Notes under the pieces: model-generated
What the model was told of the DNA's origin: nothing
Database searches by the model: none
What the model saw: only the letters and a program-made list of their open reading frames with translations
Part shown: one piece after another, positions 1 to 9,174 of the stretch
Layout: every line of letters begins with the position of its first letter
Position numbering within the stretch: the first letter of the stretch is position 1
From: Paracoccaceae bacterium
GTDB taxonomy: Bacteria > Pseudomonadota > Alphaproteobacteria > Rhodobacterales > Rhodobacteraceae
Assembly (NCBI GenBank): GCA_022843025.1
Contig: JALHOL010000005.1
Span: 310,001-374,000, forward strand
Reading direction: 5' to 3'
DNA: 64,000 bases
Translations under genes and position numbers: made by a program

Positions 1-1
1 C

Positions 2-1723
2 ATCTTGGTCAAGCTGGCCGACCGGCTGCACAACATGCGCACGATCAAAAGCATGAAGCCGGAAAAGCAGGCGCAAAAAGCCCGCGAAACCATGGAAATC
101 TTCGCCCCCCTCGCCGGCCGCATGGGGATGCAGTGGATGCGCGAAGAACTGGAAGATCTCGGCTTCCGCGTCCTGAACCCCGAGGCGCGCAATTCCATCA
201 TCCGCCGCTTCATCACCTTGCAACGCGAAGCGGGCGACGTCGTCCACAAGATCACCGCCGACATCCGCAATGAGCTGGAAAAGGTCCAGATCGAGGCCGA
301 TGTCTATGGCCGCGCCAAGAAACCCTATTCCATCTGGCGCAAGATGCAGGAGAAGGACCTCGCCTTCTCGCGTCTGTCCGATATCTACGGCTTCCGCGTC
401 ATCTGCGGATCAGTCGCCGATTGCTACCGCATCCTTGGCGTGATCCACCAACGCTGGCGCGCCGTGCCGGGCCGGTTCAAGGATTACATCAGCCAGCCCA
501 AATCCAACGGCTATCGCTCCATCCACACCACCGTCTCCGGCCGCGATGGCAAACGGGTCGAGGTGCAGATCAGAACCAGCGAAATGCACGAAGTGGCCGA
601 GGCCGGCGTCGCCGCGCATTGGTTCTATCGCGAAGGCGTCCGCGCGCGGAACCCCTTCGCCGTCGATCCCGCGAAATGGATCGCAACGCTGACCGAACGC
701 TTCGACGAAGGCGATCACGACGAATTCCTCGAACACGTGAAGATGGAGATGTACTCCGATCAGGTGTTCTGCTTCACGCCCAAGGGCGATGTGGTGCAAC
801 TGCCACGCGGCGCGACGCCCCTTGATTACGCCTATGCCATCCACACCCGCATCGGCAATTCCTGCGTCTCGGCCAAGGTCGACGGCATCCGCGTGCCGCT
901 CTGGACCCGGCTCAAGAACGGCCAGTCGGTCGAAATCATCACTGCCGAAGGCCAGCGCCCGCAGGCGTCTTGGATCGACATCGTGACGACAGGCCGCGCC
1001 AAGGCCGCGATCCGCAAATCCCTGCGCGAAGAAGACAAGGGCCGCTTCGTCAAGCTCGGTCAGGAACTCGCCCGCGCCGCCTTTGACCATGTCGGCAAGA
1101 AGGCCACCGACAAGGCCCTGCGTACCGCGGCCAAGATGCTGGGACTGGCCGATGAAACCGATCTGCTCGCCCGTCTGGGCAGCGCCGAAATCACCGCCCG
1201 CCGGGTGGTGGAAACGCTCTACCCCGAACTTGCCCGCGCCCAGGCGGATGAGGTGGATGCCTCCCGCCCTGTCGTCGGCCTGTCCGATGACCAATCCTTC
1301 CGCCGCGCCCCCTGCTGCCAGCCGGTACCGGGCGAACGCATCGTCGGCATCACCTATCGCGGGCAGGGCGTGGTGGTCCACGCCATCGACTGCCCCGCGC
1401 TTGAGGAATTTGAAGAACAGCCCGGCCGCTGGGTCGATCTGCATTGGCATTCCGGCCGCCACGCCGCTGTCCACACCGTCAGCCTTGAAATAACCATTTC
1501 CAACGATGCCGGGGTGCTTGGTCGCATCTGCACCTTGATCGGCGAGCAGAAGGCCAATATCTCCGACCTCAGGTTCACAGACCGCAAACCGGATTACTAC
1601 CGGCTCATCATCGACGTGGACCTGCGCGATGTCGAACATCTGCACATGGTCATGACCGCACTCGAGGCCGAGACCGATGTCGCCCAGATTTCACGACACC
1701 GCGATATGACGCGTAAGCCCTGA
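2..1723 (+). CDS. rsh: RelA/SpoT-family (p)ppGpp synthetase/hydrolase, 5' truncated by window edge
   Basis: This is the bifunctional stringent-response enzyme that makes and degrades (p)ppGpp. The reading frame is open from the first bases, so the start and most of the N-terminal HD hydrolase domain lie outside the window; the first visible residues (VKLADRLHNMRT) are the end of that HD domain. The synthetase domain follows (about visible residues 100-205, with YSIWRKMQ, DIYGFRVI and QPKSNGYRSIHT), then a TGS domain (about 250-310, VFCFTPKGDVVQLPRG) and a C-terminal ACT domain after about 490. Alphaproteobacteria usually carry one such long enzyme, hence the symbol rsh. It heads a same-strand housekeeping block; DUF2062 starts 21 bases after its stop. 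Confidence 0.95.
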   Translation: MLVKLADRLHNMRTIKSMKPEKQAQKARETMEIFAPLAGRMGMQWMREELEDLGFRVLNPEARNSIIRRFITLQREAGDVVHKITADIRNELEKVQIEADVYGRAKKPYSIWRKMQEKDLAFSRLSDIYGFRVICGSVADCYRILGVIHQRWRAVPGRFKDYISQPKSNGYRSIHTTVSGRDGKRVEVQIRTSEMHEVAEAGVAAHWFYREGVRARNPFAVDPAKWIATLTERFDEGDHDEFLEHVKMEMYSDQVFCFTPKGDVVQLPRGATPLDYAYAIHTRIGNSCVSAKVDGIRVPLWTRLKNGQSVEIITAEGQRPQASWIDIVTTGRAKAAIRKSLREEDKGRFVKLGQELARAAFDHVGKKATDKALRTAAKMLGLADETDLLARLGSAEITARRVVETLYPELARAQADEVDASRPVVGLSDDQSFRRAPCCQPVPGERIVGITYRGQGVVVHAIDCPALEEFEEQPGRWVDLHWHSGRHAAVHTVSLEITISNDAGVLGRICTLIGEQKANISDLRFTDRKPDYYRLIIDVDLRDVEHLHMVMTALEAETDVAQISRHRDMTRKP

Positions 1724-1744
1724 TCGGGCGCGGGGGGCTAGGTT

Positions 1745-2452
1745 TTGGTTTTCAAGCGGCGCAACCCACGGACCCTTTGGGGATGGACCCGCGAAATGGT
1801 CTACCCCCAGGGCGGATTCCGGCGTGCCACCCAATATGTCCTGCACCGCATGCGCCGCCTGCCCGACAGCCCGCACCGCATCGCACGCGGCGTCTTTGCC
1901 GGGTCCATGGTGGGCTTCCTGCCGCTGCCGGGGATGCAGTTCGTGGCGGCTTGGCTGGCGTCACGGGCCGTGAAGGGCAACCTGCTGGCCGCGCTTCTGG
2001 CCACCTTCAACACCAACCCGATCACCACGCCCTTCTTCGCCGTGCTGGCGATGTCACTGGGCCACTGGATGCTGGGCATCGAAAAGCCGCTCTCGCCCGA
2101 ATATATCGGCATGGCCTTTGCCAATGCCGGGGCCGATCTGTGGTTCAACATCAAGGCCATCTTCGGCCCTGAACACGCCCGCTGGGCCGGGCTCGGCCAG
2201 TTCTGGCACGAAATCTACCTGCCCTACTTCCTCGGCGCGCTGGGGCCGGGTTTCCTTCTGTCGGGTCTGTTCTACTATCTGACCATCCCGCTCGTGATGG
2301 CCTATCAAAAGGCGCGCGACGCCAAATCCAAGGAACGCAGCGAACGCCGTCACAAACTCCGCGAAGCGCTGGCCAATGCCGCGGCCAAGCTCAAGCATCG
2401 GGGCGAAAACACCACTGCTCCGGGGGATGACGACGCCGCCGGTCCACCCTAA
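1745..2452 (+). CDS. DUF2062 domain membrane protein
   Basis: A 235-residue protein of the DUF2062 family, function unknown. The centre (about residues 55-115) holds the family's hydrophobic Gly/Pro-rich core (GFLPLPGMQF and NTNPITTPFF), a further hydrophobic stretch lies near 165-190, and the C-terminus is a charged Lys/Arg/Ala-rich tail, so an inner-membrane protein is likely. The chosen start is a TTG at 1745; no better ATG precedes the conserved core. It sits between rsh and pdxJ, an order familiar in Rhodobacteraceae. What it does for its neighbours is not known. Confidence 0.85.
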   Translation: MVFKRRNPRTLWGWTREMVYPQGGFRRATQYVLHRMRRLPDSPHRIARGVFAGSMVGFLPLPGMQFVAAWLASRAVKGNLLAALLATFNTNPITTPFFAVLAMSLGHWMLGIEKPLSPEYIGMAFANAGADLWFNIKAIFGPEHARWAGLGQFWHEIYLPYFLGALGPGFLLSGLFYYLTIPLVMAYQKARDAKSKERSERRHKLREALANAAAKLKHRGENTTAPGDDDAAGPP

Positions 2453-2491
2453 TCTGCCGCTACGACTCGGAACCAGAAGGACAGGCGCGAC

Positions 2492-3250
2492 ATGAAACCT
2501 CAAGGCCCGCTCAGGCTGGGCGTCAACATCGACCACGTGGCCACCGTCCGCAACGCCCGCGGCAGCGCCTGGCCGGAACCCCTCCGCGCCGCCCTGCTGG
2601 CCGAAGCGGCAGGCGCCGACGGCATCACCGCCCACCTGCGCGAAGACCGCCGCCATATCCGCGACGCCGATATCGAGGCGCTGGTCGCCGGCCTGTCGAT
2701 TCCGCTAAATTTCGAATGCGCCGCCACGGCAGAAATGCAGGCCCTCGCCCTGCGCCACAAGCCCCATGCCGTCTGCCTCGTGCCGGAAAAGCGCGAAGAG
2801 CGCACCACCGAAGGCGGGCTTGACGTGGCAGGGGATGACAGCCGCCTTGCTGACTATATCGCCCCCCTGCGTGAGGCTGGCTGCCGCGTCTCCATGTTCA
2901 TCGGCCACGACCCCCGCCAGATCGAAGCCTCCGCCCGCATCGGCGCGGCGGTCGTGGAACTGCACACCGGCCACTATTCCGAACTTCTGGCCGACGGGCA
3001 TGACGAGGCTGCCGCCGAGGAACTCGAAGGCCTGCGCCGGGGTGCCAAACTCGCCCACGCGCTGGGGCTTGAGGTACATGCTGGCCACGGCCTGACCTAT
3101 GACAACGTGGCCCCCATCGCGGCGATGCCCGAGGTGATGGAACTCAACATCGGCCATTTCCTGATCGGCGAGGCGATCTTCCGCGGCCTCGGCCCCGCCA
3201 TCGAAGAAATGCGTCGCCGCATGGACGAAGCCCGCATGGGCCAAGCATGA
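2492..3250 (+). CDS. pdxJ: Pyridoxine 5'-phosphate synthase
   Basis: PdxJ condenses 3-amino-2-oxopropyl phosphate with 1-deoxyxylulose 5-phosphate to give pyridoxine 5'-phosphate, the last ring-closing step of DXP-dependent vitamin B6 synthesis. The 252-residue protein has the normal length and begins with the family signature [16 protein letters not shown]. Other PdxJ segments are visible: [28 protein letters not shown] and, near the end, the phosphate-binding [10 protein letters not shown]. The start is ATG 2492. It is cytoplasmic and probably cotranscribed with the surrounding block. A GC-rich hairpin follows its stop. Confidence 0.97.
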   Translation: MKPQGPLRLGVNIDHVATVRNARGSAWPEPLRAALLAEAAGADGITAHLREDRRHIRDADIEALVAGLSIPLNFECAATAEMQALALRHKPHAVCLVPEKREERTTEGGLDVAGDDSRLADYIAPLREAGCRVSMFIGHDPRQIEASARIGAAVVELHTGHYSELLADGHDEAAAEELEGLRRGAKLAHALGLEVHAGHGLTYDNVAPIAAMPEVMELNIGHFLIGEAIFRGLGPAIEEMRRRMDEARMGQA

Positions 3251-3252
3251 CA

Positions 3253-3296
3253 CGCCCCCCGCACATGGGGGCGCACGATTTTCCTGCGAAAAATCA
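3253..3296. repeat. Two hairpins after pdxJ (possible weak terminator)
   Basis: Directly after the pdxJ stop, CGCCCCC (3253-3259) pairs with GGGGGCG (3267-3273) across a 7-base loop. It is followed by GATTTTC (3277-3283) facing GAAAAATC (3288-3295), an imperfect hairpin with one extra A. The short T run is weak for intrinsic termination, so partial read-through into acpS is likely. Confidence 0.45.
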
Positions 3297-3321
3297 CGCC
3301 CCCACCCCCACCCCCGGCCCT

Positions 3322-3340
3322 GAATTTTCGCAGAAAATTC
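3322..3340. repeat. Perfect 8-bp hairpin between pdxJ and acpS
   Basis: GAATTTTC (3322-3329), loop GCA, GAAAATTC (3333-3340). The A/T-rich stem with a three-base loop resembles the hairpins found between selD and hyuA at 52036-52180. Confidence 0.6.
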
Positions 3341-3371
3341 GTTGGGCCGAAAAACCCTTGGACCGCAGCAG

Positions 3372-3797
3372 ATGATCCTCGGCATCGGCACCGATCTCGC
3401 CAATATCGAACGGATCGAGGCGACCATCGCCCGCTTCGGCGACCGCTTCAAGGATCGCGTCTTCACCGAACGCGAACAGAAGAAGGCCGAATCCCGCCCC
3501 CGCGCCATCGCCGCCACCTATGCCAAACGCTGGGCCGCGAAAGAGGCCTGCTCCAAGGCGCTCGGCACCGGGCTACGCATGGGCATCTCGTGGAAGGACA
3601 TGGCCGTCACCAACCTTCGCTCCGGCCAGCCCGTCATGCACCTTACCGGCTGGGCAGCCGAACGCCTGCGCGACATGACGCCTGCGGGGCATGAGGCGAC
3701 AATCCATGTCACCCTGACCGATGATCACCCCTGGGCGCAGGCCTTTGTGGTGATCGAAGCCCGCCCGATCCAGCCCCTACAACCCCCCGGAACTTGA
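3372..3797 (+). CDS. acpS: Holo-[acyl-carrier-protein] synthase
   Basis: AcpS transfers the 4'-phosphopantetheine arm from CoA to apo-ACP, activating it for fatty acid synthesis. The 141-residue protein shows the N-terminal [14 protein letters not shown], with the Mg-binding Asp, and the second signature [15 protein letters not shown]. The ATG at 3372 is chosen over an in-frame upstream ATG (3342) because the family begins right at this MILGIGTDL motif and the upstream codons fall in a hairpin-rich spacer. It lies between pdxJ and lepB, the usual order in this family of bacteria. Confidence 0.95.
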   Translation: MILGIGTDLANIERIEATIARFGDRFKDRVFTEREQKKAESRPRAIAATYAKRWAAKEACSKALGTGLRMGISWKDMAVTNLRSGQPVMHLTGWAAERLRDMTPAGHEATIHVTLTDDHPWAQAFVVIEARPIQPLQPPGT

Positions 3798-3854
3798 CTC
3801 CCCCGCCCGCTGCGCGCAATTAGCGCCGATCCGGACAGACGGACCCCAATCAGA

Positions 3855-4655
3855 GTGGACAAAATGGCAGGCAACAAGGCCAAGACCGAAGGCGGCATCG
3901 TCGAAACGATCAAGACAGTGCTCTGGGCGCTGGTGATTGCGGGCGTCTTCCGCACCCTGTTCTTCCAACCGTTCTGGATCCCGTCGGGTTCGATGAAGGA
4001 TACGCTGCTGATCGGCGATTTCCTGTTCGTCAACAAGATGGCCTATGGCTATTCGCGCTATTCCTGCCCCTTCTCGGCCTGCCCCTTCTCGGGCCGCCTG
4101 TTGGCCTCCGATCCGGAACGCGGCGATGTCGTCGTGTTCCGCCACCCGGTCAACGGCACCGATTTCATCAAGCGCCTGATCGGCCTGCCCGGCGATACCG
4201 TGCAAATGCGCGATGGCATCCTCTATCTGAACGGCGAGGTCGTCCCGCAAACGCCCGCCGGGACATTCGAGGAAATCTATGAAAAGCAAGGCCCGATGGG
4301 CCAGCTTCCCCGCTGCGAAAACGGCCCCGTGGGCGAAGGCGGCATCTGCACCTCGTCGCGCTACACCGAAACCCTGCCGGGCGGGCGCACCCATAACGTG
4401 CTCAACATCGATACCGGCGGTTTCGCCGACAATACCGATGTCTTCACCGTGCCCGAAGGCCAGTTCTTCTTCATGGGCGACAACCGCGACAACAGCCAGG
4501 ACTCGCGCTTTGGTCAGGCTGTCGGCGGCGTCGGCTTTGTTCCCGCCGAATTCCTGATCGGCCGTGCCGACCGGATCATCTTCTCCTCTGCCGGCCGCTC
4601 CATGCTGTTCTTCTGGACATGGCGCGCCGACCGTTTCTTCAAGGCGGTCGAATGA
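3855..4655 (+). CDS. lepB: Signal peptidase I
   Basis: LepB is the inner-membrane peptidase that removes signal peptides from exported proteins. The 266-residue protein has one N-terminal membrane segment (about 18-38) followed by the catalytic box PSGSMKDTL with nucleophile Ser46. The general base is Lys106 in [11 protein letters not shown]. The conserved [14 protein letters not shown] box is near the C-terminus. Numbering is from the GTG at 3855; an ATG three codons in (3864) is an equally possible start. A Cys-containing insertion ([12 protein letters not shown]) after the Ser box may form a periplasmic disulfide. rnc starts 25 bases downstream. Confidence 0.95.
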   Translation: MDKMAGNKAKTEGGIVETIKTVLWALVIAGVFRTLFFQPFWIPSGSMKDTLLIGDFLFVNKMAYGYSRYSCPFSACPFSGRLLASDPERGDVVVFRHPVNGTDFIKRLIGLPGDTVQMRDGILYLNGEVVPQTPAGTFEEIYEKQGPMGQLPRCENGPVGEGGICTSSRYTETLPGGRTHNVLNIDTGGFADNTDVFTVPEGQFFFMGDNRDNSQDSRFGQAVGGVGFVPAEFLIGRADRIIFSSAGRSMLFFWTWRADRFFKAVE

Positions 4656-4680
4656 TCGGGCCAAACGTCAGGGCGGTGTT

Positions 4681-5388
4681 GTGACGACTCAGCGGGTCAA
4701 GCTGGCTGCGGAACTCGCGGCCTTCGCGGCCCGGATCGGGCATGACTTCCGCCGCCCGGACCTGCTGGTCCGGGCGGTTACACATTCGTCGATCTCGTCG
4801 CAAACCCGCCCTTCCAACGAACGGCTGGAATTCCTGGGCGACCGCGTCCTTGGCCTGTCCATCGCCACCGCCCTGTTTCAGGCCGACGGTCACGCATCTG
4901 AGGGCACCCTCGCCCCGCGCTTCAACGCGCTGGTGCGGCAGGAAACCTGCGCCGACGTGGCCCGCGACACGGGCCTTGGCGAGGTGCTGAAACTCGGCCG
5001 CTCGGAAATGCTCTCGGGCGGGCGGCGGAAAGAGGCGCTGCTGGGTGACGCGATGGAAGCGGTGATTGCCGCCGTCTATCTGGATGCCGGTTTCGACGCC
5101 GCGCGCGATGTGGTCCTGCGTCTCTGGGGCCCGCGCATCGCGGCGGCCTCGCTTGCCGAAACGCGCGATGCCAAATCCAGCCTGCAGGAATGGGCCCAGG
5201 CCCGTGGCCTGCCGCCCCCCGCCTATACCGAAACCGGGCGCGAGGGGCCGGATCACCAACCCGTTTTCACCGTCGAGGCACGGCTGGAAAACGGTCAAGC
5301 CGCAACCGGGCGGGCAAACGGAAAACGGGCAGCCGAACAGGCAGCAGCGCGCGCGCTGCTCGACCGGATGGAGAAGACCAATGACTGA
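4681..5388 (+). CDS. rnc: Ribonuclease III
   Basis: RNase III cuts double-stranded RNA, processing rRNA precursors and structured mRNAs. The 235-residue protein has the catalytic signature [12 protein letters not shown], the second acidic site [16 protein letters not shown], and a C-terminal dsRNA-binding domain (about 160-232). The start is set at GTG 4681: the frame stays open upstream but overlaps lepB in another frame with no conserved sequence. The stop overlaps the era start by 8 bases, indicating translational coupling, as in the classical lepB-rnc-era operon. Confidence 0.95.
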   Translation: MTTQRVKLAAELAAFAARIGHDFRRPDLLVRAVTHSSISSQTRPSNERLEFLGDRVLGLSIATALFQADGHASEGTLAPRFNALVRQETCADVARDTGLGEVLKLGRSEMLSGGRRKEALLGDAMEAVIAAVYLDAGFDAARDVVLRLWGPRIAAASLAETRDAKSSLQEWAQARGLPPPAYTETGREGPDHQPVFTVEARLENGQAATGRANGKRAAEQAAARALLDRMEKTND

Positions 5389-6313
5389 ACCCACCACCAG
5401 CGCCGGCCCCACCCGCGCCGGCTTCGTCGCCCTGATCGGCGAACCCAATGCTGGGAAATCCACGCTCCTCAACCGGATGGTGGGTGCCAAGGTGTCCATC
5501 GTCACGCACAAGGTGCAGACGACCCGCACCCGCATCCGCGGCGTCTGCATGGAAGGCGCGGCGCAGATCGTTTTCGTCGATACGCCCGGCCTGTTCCGCC
5601 CCCGCCGCCGGCTGGACCGCGCCATGGTCGCCGCCGCATGGGGTGGTGCGGCGGATGCCGATATCATCGTTCTTCTGGTCGAGGCGCATCGCGGCCTGAC
5701 CGGCGGGGTCGAGGCGATCGTCGACAACCTCAAGGACAAGATCCCCACCGGCACCCGTGTCGCGCTGGCCATCAACAAGATCGACAAGGTCAAGGCCGAA
5801 ACCCTGCTCGCGCTCACCGAAAAGCTGAACGGCGCCTTCCCCTTTGCCAAGACCTTCATGATCAGCGCCGAACGCGGCTATGGCGTGGATGACCTGCGCG
5901 AATGGCTGGCGTCTGAGTTGCCCGCAGGCCCGTGGTTCTATCCCGAAGACCAGATCGCCGATCTGCCCATGCGCATGATCGCGGCGGAAATGACCCGCGA
6001 AAAGCTGACCCTCCGCCTGCATGAGGAACTGCCCTATCAGCTCACCGTGGAAACCGAAAAATGGGAAGACCGCCCTGACGGATCGACCCGGATCGACCAG
6101 ATCATCTACGTCGCCCGCGATGGCCACAAGGGCATCCTCCTTGGGGCAAAGGGCGAAACGATCAAAGCCATCGGCCAACAGGCGCGCGCCGAAATCTCCA
6201 CCTTCCTTGATCGCCCGGTCCATCTGTTCCTGACGGTGAAGGTCCGCCCGAACTGGCTGGAAGAGGCCGAGCGCTATTCCGAAATGGGGCTTGATTTCAA
6301 GGATGGCGATTGA
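5381..6313 (+). CDS. era: GTPase Era
   Basis: Era is an essential GTPase that binds the 3' end of 16S rRNA and assists 30S maturation. The 310-residue protein has G1 [10 protein letters not shown]3 DTPG and G4 NKID, and a C-terminal KH domain with [11 protein letters not shown]. The start is ATG 5381, embedded in the end of rnc (8-base overlap). The frame is open further upstream inside rnc, but that extension is an out-of-frame shadow. It is cytoplasmic and membrane-associated. Confidence 0.97.
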   Translation: MTEPTTSAGPTRAGFVALIGEPNAGKSTLLNRMVGAKVSIVTHKVQTTRTRIRGVCMEGAAQIVFVDTPGLFRPRRRLDRAMVAAAWGGAADADIIVLLVEAHRGLTGGVEAIVDNLKDKIPTGTRVALAINKIDKVKAETLLALTEKLNGAFPFAKTFMISAERGYGVDDLREWLASELPAGPWFYPEDQIADLPMRMIAAEMTREKLTLRLHEELPYQLTVETEKWEDRPDGSTRIDQIIYVARDGHKGILLGAKGETIKAIGQQARAEISTFLDRPVHLFLTVKVRPNWLEEAERYSEMGLDFKDGD

Positions 6314-6403
6314 TCCAACCCCGGAGAAGGCAACAGCCCTCCCCGGCCCCCTTTCATCGCCCAGCCGACAGACCGTCACCCCCGCAATGACCACAGGTGT
6401 CCC

Positions 6404-6733
6404 ATGCGCCTGACAACCGATCTTTGGGTTTCCGCCTACCTCACCCGGCTGCGGCTGGCCGACATTCCCGTCTATGTCACCGCCAAGGGCGATGCCACGG
6501 CAGGCGCGGTGATCGTGAAATCCGCCACGCTGGACGGGCAGGCAAAGGCCATGCAGCGCAGCTATGACCTGATGACCGGCGCGCGCGTCTGGGTCACCCT
6601 GACTGAAGGACCAGAGGTTGAGGTTGACGCCCTTCTCCGCCGCCAGCGCGACCGTGACCCCGATCTCTGGGTGATAGAGGTTGAGGATCGTCAGGGCCGC
6701 ACCCTGCTCGATGAACCGGGCCTGTCCGACTGA
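6404..6733 (+). CDS. DUF1491 family protein
   Basis: A 109-residue protein of the DUF1491 family, unknown function, widespread in alphaproteobacteria. It begins MRLTTDLWVSAYLTRL and contains AGAVIVKSATLDG and the acidic C-terminal part DRDPDLWVIEVEDRQGR. No signal peptide, membrane segment or cofactor motif is seen. Its place between era and recO is a recurrent arrangement in Rhodobacteraceae, but that does not reveal its role. Confidence 0.85.
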   Translation: MRLTTDLWVSAYLTRLRLADIPVYVTAKGDATAGAVIVKSATLDGQAKAMQRSYDLMTGARVWVTLTEGPEVEVDALLRRQRDRDPDLWVIEVEDRQGRTLLDEPGLSD

Positions 6734-6787
6734 TCCCGCACAGACGGGCGCTTGCCCTTCCCGCGCCCCGCGCCGATAGTCGCGCCC

Positions 6788-7510
6788 ATGGAATGGCGGG
6801 ACGAAGGCGCGCTCTTGTCGGTCAGGCCGCACGGCGAAAGCGCAGCGATCATCGAGGTCTTCACGGCGGAGCATGGCCGCCATGCCGGTGTGGTGCGCGG
6901 CGGCACCTCGCGCCGCATTGCGCCCATCCTGCAACCCGGCGCGCAACTGGATGTGGCTTGGCGCGCAAGGCTGGATGATCACATCGGCACCTTCACAGTT
7001 GAACCCCTGCGGTCCCGCGCGGGGGTGCTGTCGGACAGGCTGGCGCTGGCAGGCCTGAACGCTATCTGCGCCCTGCTGCGGGTGGCCCTGCCGGAACGCG
7101 AATCCCACCCGCTTTTGTGGCGCGCAACCATGCCGCTTCTCGATGCGCTGGAACGCAGCGCCGATTGGCCCGCCGATTACCTGCGCTGGGAACTGCTGCT
7201 GCTCGAAGAGCTTGGCTTCGGCCTCGACCTTGGCTCTTGCGCGGTCACAGGCACGCGCGACGACCTCGCCTATGTCTCGCCCAAGTCGGGCCGCGCCGTC
7301 AGCCGCGCCGGGGCGGGCGACTGGGCCAGTCGCCTCCTGCCCTTGCCGCAGGTGCTGATGGGCCAAGGCAGCGGCAGCGGCACCGAGATCACGTCCGGCC
7401 TCGCCATCACAGGCCATTTCCTGACGCGCGGGTTGGAACCCCTGCTGAACGGTCGCCCCCTGCCCGACTCCCGCGCCCGCCTGCTGGATCTGCTGTCACG
7501 TCAGGCGTGA
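6788..7510 (+). CDS. recO: DNA repair protein RecO
   Basis: RecO helps load RecA onto SSB-coated single-stranded DNA in the RecFOR recombination pathway. The 240-residue protein begins with the OB-fold domain ([26 protein letters not shown]) and has the helical C-terminal half, including the alphaproteobacterial segment around [21 protein letters not shown]. The start at ATG 6788 matches the normal N-terminus; an upstream in-frame ATG at 6752 would add Pro-rich non-conserved residues. The usual zinc CxxC of many RecO proteins is not seen; only one Cys is in that region. Confidence 0.93.
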   Translation: MEWRDEGALLSVRPHGESAAIIEVFTAEHGRHAGVVRGGTSRRIAPILQPGAQLDVAWRARLDDHIGTFTVEPLRSRAGVLSDRLALAGLNAICALLRVALPERESHPLLWRATMPLLDALERSADWPADYLRWELLLLEELGFGLDLGSCAVTGTRDDLAYVSPKSGRAVSRAGAGDWASRLLPLPQVLMGQGSGSGTEITSGLAITGHFLTRGLEPLLNGRPLPDSRARLLDLLSRQA

Positions 7511-7513
7511 CGC

Positions 7514-8437
7514 TCAGCCCTGCCGCGCCTTCACCCGCTGCCGCCACAGCGTGAACAGCCCCGCCGCCACCACCAGCCCCGCGCCGATGGCCACGTTGGT
7601 CCGCAACTCCTCACCGAACAGGAACAACCCGATCCCCGATGCCCAGACAAGTTGCAGATAGGCAAAGGGCTGAATCGCCGACGCCTCGGCCACCGCAAAG
7701 GCCTTGATCAGCAGCCAGTGCCCCACGATCGCCGTGCAGCACAACGCCCCCATCCAGCCCCAATCCGGTGCCGTCATCGGTTCCCAGAACCAGACACCCA
7801 CCAGTGTCATCGCCGCGGCACCCACCGTCCCGGTCCAGAAGAACGACACCGCCGCGCTATCCCCCCGCGCCACATAGCGCGTCATCAGCCCATAGATCGC
7901 AAACAGCAGCGCAGAAAGCAGCGGCACCAAAGCCCAGGGCGAAAACACCGCATAGCCCGGCTGCAAAATGATCAGCACACCGACGAACCCGATCATGATC
8001 GCCGTCCAGCGCCGCCAACCCACCTTTTCCCCCAAGATCGGCCCCGACAAAGCAGCAATCAGCAGCGGATAGCAGGTAAACACCGCATGGCTTTCCACCA
8101 GCCCCAGCTTCACGAATGCAATGACCATCACGCAGACCTCGGTCACCAGCAGCACGCCGCGCACCACCTGCAACCACGGATAGCGCGACCGCACAGCCGC
8201 CCGCAGCCCGCCGCCCTCCCGCGCCGCCTCACGCGCAGCCAGCGCCATGACAAAGGCCGCAAAGAACCAGAACCGGATCATCACCACCATGTAGACGTTG
8301 TATTCCGTCGCCAGATGGCGCGAGATTCCGTCCTGCACGGCAAAGACCACCGTGGTGGCGATCATCAGCCAGATGCCCAGCGTCGTGTTCTGCACGGTGG
8401 CATTGCTGTTCCTGTCCAGCTTCGGCAACCCGCTCAT
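7514..8437 (-). CDS. EamA/DMT-family transporter
   Basis: A 307-residue inner-membrane protein of the drug/metabolite transporter superfamily, probably an exporter of unknown small molecules. About ten hydrophobic segments form two EamA repeats, the first from about residue 20 (LGIWLMIATTVVFAVQDGISR) and the second from about 160 (GYAVFSPWALVPLLSALLFAIYG-like region). The start codon ATG 8437 overlaps the stop of mnmD (ATGA), so the two are translationally coupled. A longer open frame upstream is a shadow of mnmD. It is convergent with recO, only 3 bases apart. Confidence 0.9.
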   Translation of the reverse strand: MSGLPKLDRNSNATVQNTTLGIWLMIATTVVFAVQDGISRHLATEYNVYMVVMIRFWFFAAFVMALAAREAAREGGGLRAAVRSRYPWLQVVRGVLLVTEVCVMVIAFVKLGLVESHAVFTCYPLLIAALSGPILGEKVGWRRWTAIMIGFVGVLIILQPGYAVFSPWALVPLLSALLFAIYGLMTRYVARGDSAAVSFFWTGTVGAAAMTLVGVWFWEPMTAPDWGWMGALCCTAIVGHWLLIKAFAVAEASAIQPFAYLQLVWASGIGLFLFGEELRTNVAIGAGLVVAAGLFTLWRQRVKARQG

Positions 8438-9126
8438 GCCAGCACACCCCCAAGAACCCCAACCGTCATATGCCGCTTCCTTCCATGCCCCGGCAGACGC
8501 TCCACCGTGAACCCCGCTTCCGCCAAGGCGCGCCGTACATGGCCCGCCGCCGTATAGGTGGCGAATGTCCCGCCCGCGCCCGTGTGCGCCACCACCGCGC
8601 GCATCAGATCGTCTGACCACAGTTCCGGGTTCTTCGCGGGCGAAAAGCCGTCCAGAAACCACGCATCCGCGACCCCGCGCCATTCCGGCAAAGTCTCGCG
8701 CGCATCCCCGATAATGACCTCTGCCTCAATGCCCGGCAGATGCAACCGCCGCGCCCCAGCCGCCCATTGCTCCAGCAACGGCCCCGCCACCGCCCGCGCC
8801 TCGGGAAATGCCTCCAGCGCGCGCGCCATATCGCCCGCCTCAAGCGGATAGGCCTCGAATGATGTAAACCGCAGCACACCCGGCGCGCCTGTCCCCGCCC
8901 AGGCCATCATCAGCGCCAGCAGGTTCAGCCCCGTCCCGAACCCCAGTTCGGCCACATGAAACCCGTCCCGCAACCGCTCCGGCAATCCATTGCCGCGCAG
9001 GAACACATGCCGCGTCTCGGCCAAACCATCGGCGAGGCTGAAATACGGGTCGTCGAACCGCTGCGACACCGGCACGATCCCGTCGCGCCAGTCCAGCCCC
9101 GCCGATCCCTGTTCCCCGCCCGTCAT
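8434..9126 (-). CDS. mnmD: tRNA 5-(methylaminomethyl)-2-thiouridine methyltransferase (MnmD)
   Basis: MnmD uses S-adenosylmethionine to methylate nm5(s2)U34 at the wobble position of certain tRNAs, giving mnm5(s2)U. The 230-residue protein corresponds to the methyltransferase half of E. coli MnmC. It has the N-terminal PVSQRFDDPYFS signature, the SAM loop AELGFGTGLN (59-68) and the catalytic-region signature WFLDGFSPAKNPELW. The start is ATG 9126. It overlaps the EamA gene by 4 bases and is divergent, with 48 bases between, from the FAD enzyme that matches the other half of MnmC. Confidence 0.92.
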   Translation of the reverse strand: MTGGEQGSAGLDWRDGIVPVSQRFDDPYFSLADGLAETRHVFLRGNGLPERLRDGFHVAELGFGTGLNLLALMMAWAGTGAPGVLRFTSFEAYPLEAGDMARALEAFPEARAVAGPLLEQWAAGARRLHLPGIEAEVIIGDARETLPEWRGVADAWFLDGFSPAKNPELWSDDLMRAVVAHTGAGGTFATYTAAGHVRRALAEAGFTVERLPGHGRKRHMTVGVLGGVLA

Positions 9127-9174
9127 TTGCCCTAAACCCCAGATTGCGGCGGACCATGGGCAAGGGCGCAAGGA

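Noticed and set aside
5267-7417. 716-codon minus-strand frame across era, DUF1491 and recO
   Set aside because: It crosses three well-supported plus-strand genes and has no recognisable domain.
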